DNA from: Brienomyrus brachyistius
Lineage: Eukaryota; Chordata; Actinopteri; Osteoglossiformes; Mormyridae
DNA length: 64,000 nucleotides
Direction of reading: 5' to 3'
Assembly (NCBI RefSeq): GCF_023856365.1
Contig: NC_064548.1
Location: forward strand, 17,656,461-17,720,460
Shown here: in pieces, positions 23,022 through 32,000 of the stretch
Layout of the letters: each line of letters begins with the position of its first letter
How positions within the stretch are numbered: the first letter of the stretch is position 1
The notes under the pieces: generated by a model
The model's database searches: none
What the model was told of the DNA's origin: nothing
The model's input: the letters and a program-made list of their open reading frames with translations, nothing else
Program-made: the position numbers and the translations under genes

Positions 23022-26000
23022 GTAAGTGCAGAATGTCACTCCTGTACTCGTTAGATAAACTGGGGTCTTTAGCTAGGCTACTTGTTGCATTGAATGGAGT
23101 CCACGTATTGGGGCCAACTGGTATTTTGTCAATATCTCAATTACAGAATATTTAACTGCATTTGCGAAAATGCAGAGATATTGATTATCAGTCAATTTAA
23201 ATGTGCCCAGAATAGACTCATGTTATACAGCTTACGTCTTAAAGCTACTCTTTGGGCTCTGCAATTTGATTCTCGATCTTTTTGCTCTATTCGTTAAATG
23301 CCACATTCTAGCGTAATACTGATTAGGTTTTGGTTCCTTATGTTCCACCAACAGGATCTGGAGCTATTTTCACTTTTGGAAAGAGCAGGTTTGCTGACAA
23401 CGTACCCAGCAAATTCTGGTTTAAGAACGACAAAGCGCTGAAGATGTGTTGCGGCGATGAGCATACAGCATTGATTACAGGTGCTGTAATATTCTTCCTA
23501 AAATCAAATCAATATATTAGCGGGCTGTCACTTCATGTGGCTCCTGTAAAAATTTTTCCTGATCTTAATAAAGCATCCTTTAGACACACTGTATCCATCC
23601 ATCTTTAGTAGCTGAGCCAATCCACAGGTCGTTTTGTAATTCTGTAATGTTTTCTATACTCCCAGGCAAAGGAAAACTGTACATGTTCGGAGTTAATAAC
23701 TGGGGCCAGCTTGGTCTGGGAACAAAGGCCACAGTGAACAAGCCCACTTGTGTGAAAGGTTAGTAATAAATCAAATTAAAATTATAACTACTACTAATAA
23801 AAATACATTTTTGGCTTCTGATCCCTTAATTTCTCTTTCTAAAGACAGGAATTGTTCATTGTTCTGGCATTAAGGCCTCTGGCATGAATTGGTCATCAAT
23901 ACAAGTCTACAAGCTCTAGATCGTAAAGTATTTTAAATAGCACTCATCTCTGTACGCATGTGGACCTTTTAAACATTATATCGTAGATTTTATTTGTGGG
24001 TCCAATTCTACTTACAAGTGTGATGCGAGCTGAAGCGAGAGACTTGTGTTCCCACTGTGCCTGTTTAATCCCCATCTGGCGTGGTCTGTAATCTTCTATA
24101 ATCTCAGAAGAAGTAGAGAGCACAGATAAGGCTAACAGCAAGTGTGTTGCTGGCTTACTGCTAGGATACATTACTGAAAGTACTTTGCAGGGAAAAGTGT
24201 TTGCCTGTTTCAAAAAGACACCGAGACAAAGCGAGTGAACAGTAACAATTTGTTTTTATTTCAGCCTGTATGCTTTGCTATGATCCGAAGGGCTTTCCCA
24301 TTTTTTTTATTGCAATATTAAATAAGTAGATTGTAAAAACCAAATATGATAAGAGTCTGAATCTATACAAGCTGATATTGGAAATGTACAATGCGGCCAG
24401 TAGCGAAAGAGCTGGGAAAGCAGAGCGTTTTATTGGCTTTGAGGGCAGAATAGGAGCAGGTGACCAATTGGGTTAAATCGAGGTTGTGGGTCAGTGGACT
24501 AGATCTTTTCAATTTATACCTGCTATTGAATGTGACTGTGATGCTGCGTCTATCACTCTACAAAGCAGTGTAGGCAATTTACAGACATATATGTGATTGG
24601 TAAGCTCACAGCATTATTAAAGGATGATGCCGTATGTATGTGTCTGAAAATAAAATGTAAAGAGACAGTCACAGCAGTTTACTGAGACCATCAAATAACT
24701 GAACACACTGTGAACTGTGCTGTGCTGCACTAGTAGTTCATTTTAACAGAAAATTCTGGCTTCTTTATAAGAGTGATCGTGCCTACAAAGATGTTTATAT
24801 GTTGAAAAGCTGTCTGTATAATAAATCTGTACTTTGGTACAATTGCATATGTGATTTTCAACACGTGGGTAATTTGTATCAAAGACATGAATGAAAGTCC
24901 TAGATGGTTTTAATCTAATGTAAAACCTTAAAGAAAGGTTTAAACGATTGAAATAAATCTTACTGTAATTAACAGAAATGTATTTAAGTGAAATTTGTCA
25001 AATAATTATGTTTTTATTTTTGGTGCATCCATTAAATAAATGCAGTTTCCATATTTTAAAGAAGTGATTAACTCTTTGTCTTTTTGTCCAAGCTCTGAAG
25101 GCTGAAAAAGTCAAGCTTGCAGCTTGTGGATGGAGTCACACACTGGTATACACGTGTAAGTTTGTGGTGGGCGGAGTCACACACTGGTATACACATGTAA
25201 GTTTGTGGAGGGCGGAGTCACACACTGGTATACACGTGTAAGTTTGTGGAGGGCGGAGTCACACACTGGTATACACGTGTAAGTTTGTGGTGGGCGGAGT
25301 CACACACTGGTATACACGTGTAAGTTTGTGGAGGGCGGAGTCACACACTGGTATACACGTGTAAGTTTGTGGAGGGCGGAGTCACACACTGGTATACACG
25401 TGTAAGTTTGTGGAGGGCGGAGTCACACACTGGTATACACGTGTAAGTTTGTGGAGGGCGGAGTCACACACTAGTATACACGTGTAAGTTTGTGGTGGGC
25501 GGAGTCACACACTGGTATACACGTGTAAGTTTGCGGTGGGCGGAGTCACACACTAGTATACACGTGTAAGTTTGTGGTGGGTGGAATCACACATTGGTAT
25601 ACACGTGTAAGTTTGCGGTGGGCGGAGTCACACTAGTATACACGTGTAAGTTTGTGGTGGGTGGAATCACACGCTCGTATACACGTGTAAGTTTGTGGTG
25701 GGCGGAATCACACGCTCGTATACATGTGTAAGTTTGCGGTGGGCAGAGTCACACACTGGTATACACGTGTAAGTTTGTGGTGGGCGGAATCAAACACTCG
25801 TATACATGTGTAAGTTTGAGCAAGTCACCAACATTCATCATCTAATGATGTGGTTTAGATATTACTATAGCCAATCTGCAGTGACATGCATCTGTATTAA
25901 GCGTAGTAAAGCCACGAGTAAAATGGACCTAAACCATAATTCTGAAAGTGTAGAAACACAGGACAGTGCAAAAAAGAGGGACTTGGATTATATATACATA

Positions 26001-29000
26001 GTGCCTTGGTATGTAATCAATGGCAAATAATCAATGAATCTGTATCAAGAGAAATATACAGTACATAAATATCACTTCAGATTGCTAGGGTCAGGTCATA
26101 AACTGAACCCAGAGAGCCAGCCTGAACCAGTATCTGCATAATGGATTCACTGTCGGCATGATTCACTGCAGTCACACAGTTGTCGGTCAGTGAACAAAGA
26201 CCGCACAATTCCAGCAGCTGTCTCTCCCTCTCAGTCATGTTTGTTATCTGTATTTTCCAAGGGTACATTTGACTTTTTTCTGTTTATGTCTTCTATAAAA
26301 TTTTAATGTATCACATTGTATCACTTTATGACATTTTTCCTTGTAAAAGTGTTCTTTGCTAAATTGGTTTAATTAGGTTTATGGACACAGACTCATATAT
26401 GCAAGACATCAAAAAAACATTATTATTTTTTAGGGATTTGCATATTTTGCACGAAGTTCATTGAAGACTGTGAACAAACACATGCTTTTGAAAACAGGTC
26501 GTTTTTTATAATTCCTGTCTGTATCAAATGAATATTGGGATGCGGGGTGCAGTGTTACACTCTAGAGGGACAGCCAGAATATTAGGTGGGCTATTGCTAA
26601 AGGATAATTCTTGCTTTCAGCTCATGGGAACCTCTATGTTGCTGGGGGTAACAGCGAAGGTCAGCTGGGTCTCGGAGACTGCAAGGAGAGGGTCTCCTTC
26701 GAGCGCCTTCCGTTCTTCAGGGGGCGAGAAGCTATCAGAATGCTGGCCGCAGGCTGCAGCACCTCTGCTGCCCTTACTGGTACGTCCAGGCCTTACGTCA
26801 TGGGCTTTACTGAAGGGAAGGATGACGGCGTGTACCAGTCAACATGGCTGACTTGATTGAGTTTAGTCATTATCCACGTGTCCTAACAACCCGTCACCTA
26901 GCCATTACACGTGTCATGGCATCGGGCAATAAGAGAATCATTTCCCTTTCCGGCATATTTTTCATCACGTTCAGATGTCTGAGTCACACTCTGAGGTAAA
27001 ATATCGGTTTTGTTCGTCATAGTGCAAATGAGAATGTAATAAATATATATAAATATTAATATATATAAGTAATATTAAAAAATGACATTTTAAGACGTGG
27101 ACATTAAGAAATAAACAAAGAAATGCAGTTCGCTCACCCAATGGATAAGGAAAGGTTGTACAAACTGGCATGGAAGCAGAGTGTGTAATGAATTAGGTGT
27201 AGTTTTGTGTACTGGTATGCAAATGAGTAGGCTGTGTAGAGGTGATATTTTAATGCATGTTTTTGTATCTTGTGAATACAGGGGAAGGAAAGCTTTTCAT
27301 GTGGGGGGACAACAGGGAGGGCCAAATTGGTCAGGGGAACGAGAGCCGCGCTCTGAAACCTCGGGAAGTAGCTGTGGGGAGGCCGGTGACCTGGGTGTCC
27401 TGTGGGTTCCGCCACTCGGCCTTCGTCACCGGTACGACGTCCAGCATCTCGCTGTCTTTCTGGGGCTCAGTAGAGCGCTTTGAGCCACGGGGTCGATGCG
27501 TCTGACCGGTCCCATCGCGCTCTTACGTTTCAGTCGACGGGCACCTGTACACGTTCGGGGAGTGTGACGGCGGCAGGTTGGGCCTGCCCCCCAAACAGTG
27601 GGACTGCCACAGAGTCCCCCAAGTGGTTCAGGGAATCCCCGACAGGGTGACCCAGGTGGCCTGTGGTGAGAGTCACACCATAGCGCTCACAGGTAGGACA
27701 CCGGGGACTCACTGAAATTCCTAATAATAGAATCAGCATACAGAGCTTTTGTTGTAGTTTCAAGGCAGAAAATACTAGAGTCAACTTTATTTCTTAGCTT
27801 TTATTCTTTATTCTCAGTTGTTTCCCCCCCCCCCCCCCCCCCCCCCCCACAAGATTGAGGACACTTATGAAAGCAGAGGGAAAGTTGAAAGTTAAAATTG
27901 TCAAAAGACGCATATTACACACAGAGTACATAAGCACGTGCCCACATTCTCTCTCTTGGCCACGCCCAGTGACTGACATCTACTCCTTTGGCATGGGCCA
28001 GTTTGGACAACTGGGCCACGGGACGTTCGTCTTTCAGGCCAGTCTCCCCAAACTTGTGGACCACTTCCAGAAGGGGAAAGTGAGACAAGTGGAGTGTGGG
28101 GGAAGCCACACTGCTGTAATCACCGGTAAGCGGTTAGTGCACTGTATATGTTAACAGCCTGCTCTTTGCATTGCTATCATACAAATTGCAAGGTTCTAGT
28201 CCAATAAATTCTCATTATTCGTCATTTCTTATGAGAGCAGGGGCCAAGCAGTGCTCAGCGAGAAGTTGTCTATAATATGCAGAAAGCCCAGAACATTGAT
28301 TTGTGAACATTGAACACTGATCATTGATCTTGTTTCCAGACAATGGTCTTCTCTACACGTTTGGAGATGGCCGACACGGGAAGCTTGGTCTGGGAGAGGA
28401 AACATACACTAATCAATTTAAACCTACTCTGTGCCCACGCTTCTTAAAGTATCATGTACGGTCGGTAAGTCTTTTACTTGATGCTAGCTGTCAGGAGCTA
28501 TGTAGAGTACTGTGTGTTACGTCCATGCTTGTTATTCGCCACGTGGGGGCACTGCATTCTTTGTGACATTCGTGCAACCCAGGTTGCATGTGGTGGGTGC
28601 CACATGCTGGTTCTGGCCAGACCTAGGTCCGGGCTCTCCAGACAAGTGTCGCTAGAAGAAGACGACATCATGGAAGCCAGCCTGGGGACATCCTACAGTG
28701 AGGTCCAGGAGGGCAGTGTCACCTATCCGACTGTCTCCAGGAGCATGTCGGCTCGAGTCCGGCGCAGACAGAGGGTGGGTGAGCATCGGGGAGGAGAGTG
28801 TCGCTGCTCTGATGGGCTCAGACCCTCCTGTAGGGTCGAGAATGTTACTTTTTTAAATACATTTAAAAACAAATTGTATGTATTTAAACCTAATTTATGC
28901 CCACTTTGGTATTAGCATGGTAGTGCTGTGGTTAGCACTGTTATCGCACACCTCTGGGACCTGGGTTTGTGTCTCTGCCCAAGCTCTAAGTGTGTGGAGT

Positions 29001-32000
29001 TTGCATGTTCTCCTCGTTTTGTCATGGGCTGTCCTCTGGTTGCCCAGTTGAATTGGTGTTGCCAAATTGCCTATAGGTGTCTGTGTGCCCTGTGACGGGC
29101 TGGTGCCCCATCCTGGTATATTCCCTGCCATTTGCACATGTGCATTTCAAGATAAGCCCTGTAACCCAGCAACCTTGCATAGAAGAAGCGGGTATAGAAG
29201 ATAGATGGATGGATGGATGGATGGAATTCTAATGTAAGTGGTCAGTAACAGACAAATTTACTAAGGCTTGTGGTCATTTTTAGGAGCAATCTCCACAACA
29301 GTTTGGACTGATGGTCCAAACTCATCTCAAGTCCAGCTTCTTCAGCACCTCCTTACCCTTTTCCAGCCGTATCGCCCATCTTAGACCGCCTTGTATGGAA
29401 CCAGCTACCAGGGGACTGCAGAATGGCCTCTCCACCTTCAGGACAATCCCGTCTAGAACAGGTATCTCTGACAGAAGCTGCTGTCTCGTCATTCTTTACC
29501 TGCCGAAAAGTGATTTGCAGATAAGCTGTAAGGGCAACGCTCTTGGGTAAAGGCTGAAGTCATTTTTTGTGCTTCGTTTCAATGAGGTGCCATTTTTTTG
29601 TTTGTCTGAAATGATTCATTTTTAGATGCAGATGATTTACCTTCAGGTTTTAAACCCTAAAGGAATTCTGAAATTGATTACATTCTTAATTTGGTTGCAT
29701 TCTGAAATTGGTTGCATTCTGAAATTGGTTACATTCTGAATTTGGTTGCATTCTGAAATTGGTTACATCCTGAAATTGGTTACATTCTGAAATTGGTTAC
29801 ATTCTGAATTTGGTTGCATTCTGAATTTGGTTACATTCTGAAATTGGTTACATTCTGAATTTGGTTGCATTCTGAAATTGGTTACATCCTGAAATTGGTT
29901 ACATTCTGAAATTGGTTACATTCTGAATTTGGTTGCATTCTGAATTTGGTTACATTCTGAATTTGGTTACATTCTGAATTTGGTTGCATTCTGAAATTGG
30001 TTACATTCTGAAATTGGTTACATTCTGAATTTGGTTGCATTCTGAAATTGGTTACATTCTGAATTTGGTTGCATTCTGAAATTGGTTACATTCTGAATTT
30101 GGTTGCATTCTGAAATTGGTTACATTCTGAATTTGGTTGCATTCTGAAATTGGTTACATTCTGAAATTGGTTACATTCTGAATTTGGTTACATTTTTGGA
30201 AGCCACACGATCAGATGTACTCTGGAATTTTCAAATTGACCATCTATGATTTAAAATTACAGGAAAGATACTGAGTTATTTAGACCCAGAAATTAATATT
30301 GCAGTTGAAGTTGTGCTACATTGCAGTATCCCTGGTTATGTGAATACAGTAAATGTCTTATATTCCAAGTGGTTAATGGGTCTGGCCATAAATATGTCTG
30401 AATATGTCTTTCAGAAAAAGTCACAAGTGAAGACCCAGAAGATACGGAAGATAATGAAATGAAAATGAAAGATCTAGGTGGCACCACCGATAAGCTAAAC
30501 TTAGTAAGTGCAATTAACTTGTTTAATTAACTTTCTTTACTGTGCTTTCAATATGGCACATATTTTTTATATTCATGCTTTTTGAAATGCAGTGCATCAG
30601 CTATGACAACGAAGTTAAGAATTACTGCTGAACTTATAGGGTACAGCTCATGAGCATCATGATATGTGGTCCTGATACAAACACGCATCATCAGTTTATT
30701 TTAGTAATATGCTGTCAAATACCCTGTGTGTGCAGCAGATGGCGCTGTAGTTCCTATTGGCTGTCTTAAACCTTAAGCGGGAGAGCCATTCTTGTGATGG
30801 AGCCAGAATATATATTTTTTGCGAGTCTTTAGAGGCGTACTTTTTTCCTAGATTGCTGTGACTTTGCTTCATTTTGGTGACTTATGAAGGATTTCTGGTA
30901 TGATATATTAAACTTGTGGGTCAAATCCTTAAACAGCTACTTAAGAGATAGCATTACAGTTTAGATGAGCTGTTTTTGAGGTAATCTGTCATAGTAGAGA
31001 CTTCTGAAGAGTTCCTGTTCTTCAATGAAGAGTTCCTGTTCTTCAATGAAGAGTTCCTGTTCTTCAATGAACATTAGTTTTTTTTTTACTACACGTTCTT
31101 TATTCAATAAAAAAAATAAAGGATGTGAAATATCTTGTACAACTGCATATTCCAAAAACCTATTTAATGTTAGTACCTTGAAGGTGTCAGTTATATTAAT
31201 ACATTATAAAGTCAAATGCATTTCGGTAAGTAAAGTCCTCGCAATGTGCGGCAGACCCATACGAGGAAGAAGGATGGTGCTCACCTGGCTTCATCTTCCA
31301 TGATAACTGCAGAATTATGTCATCAGCTCTTACACCATATCGATGGCTGTGACCTCAGCCCAAGTACTGGAGATTTCATTGGTCGCCACATTTCTGCGTG
31401 CTAAAAACCCAAGGATGGTTTCATAAGGTCACTGGGGTCGTGCTCAGCAGGCATATGTGGCTTTTTATTATGAGATCTTATTCTTAATTATGTTGAATAA
31501 GACTGAATATAGCCTGTCCCTTTTATGTGGCTGTTCAGATGGAGAATGGTGTGTTTGTTTCCGGCATGTTCCATCTATCGACGTGTTCTTTTACACAAAT
31601 GGATATTATATTCAGCTGAAATTGAACAATTGAAGTTTAAATTGCATCACTTCATTTGGGGAAGCGGTCTGATAGTAGCTGTGGGTTTTTCTTGAATAGC
31701 TCGAGACCGCGTGTCTGTGTCTTTCTCTTGTATTAACATCGACCGCCATCTCTCTGTTTGTTTTTCAGCCTTGAGCTCAGCTCTCTGCCCCCTCGGCAGG
31801 TTCACTTCATTTCTCTAACGCTTTCCTTCTTTTTGTCCTCTGCTTTCTCATGCCGGGATTGAAGGATGTTAAGGGTGTGAAAAGGCATGATTTGGGAGAT
31901 GGTTCCAGACACCCTGAGGGCAGACTGGTCCCTATGGAGAGGGACGCTGGTTTAACTCTCCAGCAAGCCCTTTCCCCAGGGGCACGACATGTCCCCCATC

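Noticed and set aside
31850..31864. ATG at 31850 as a start of a separate 753-aa gene
   Set aside because: It lies before the acceptor of the rpgr terminal exon; the protein continues from exon 12 and ends with the RPGR C-terminus.
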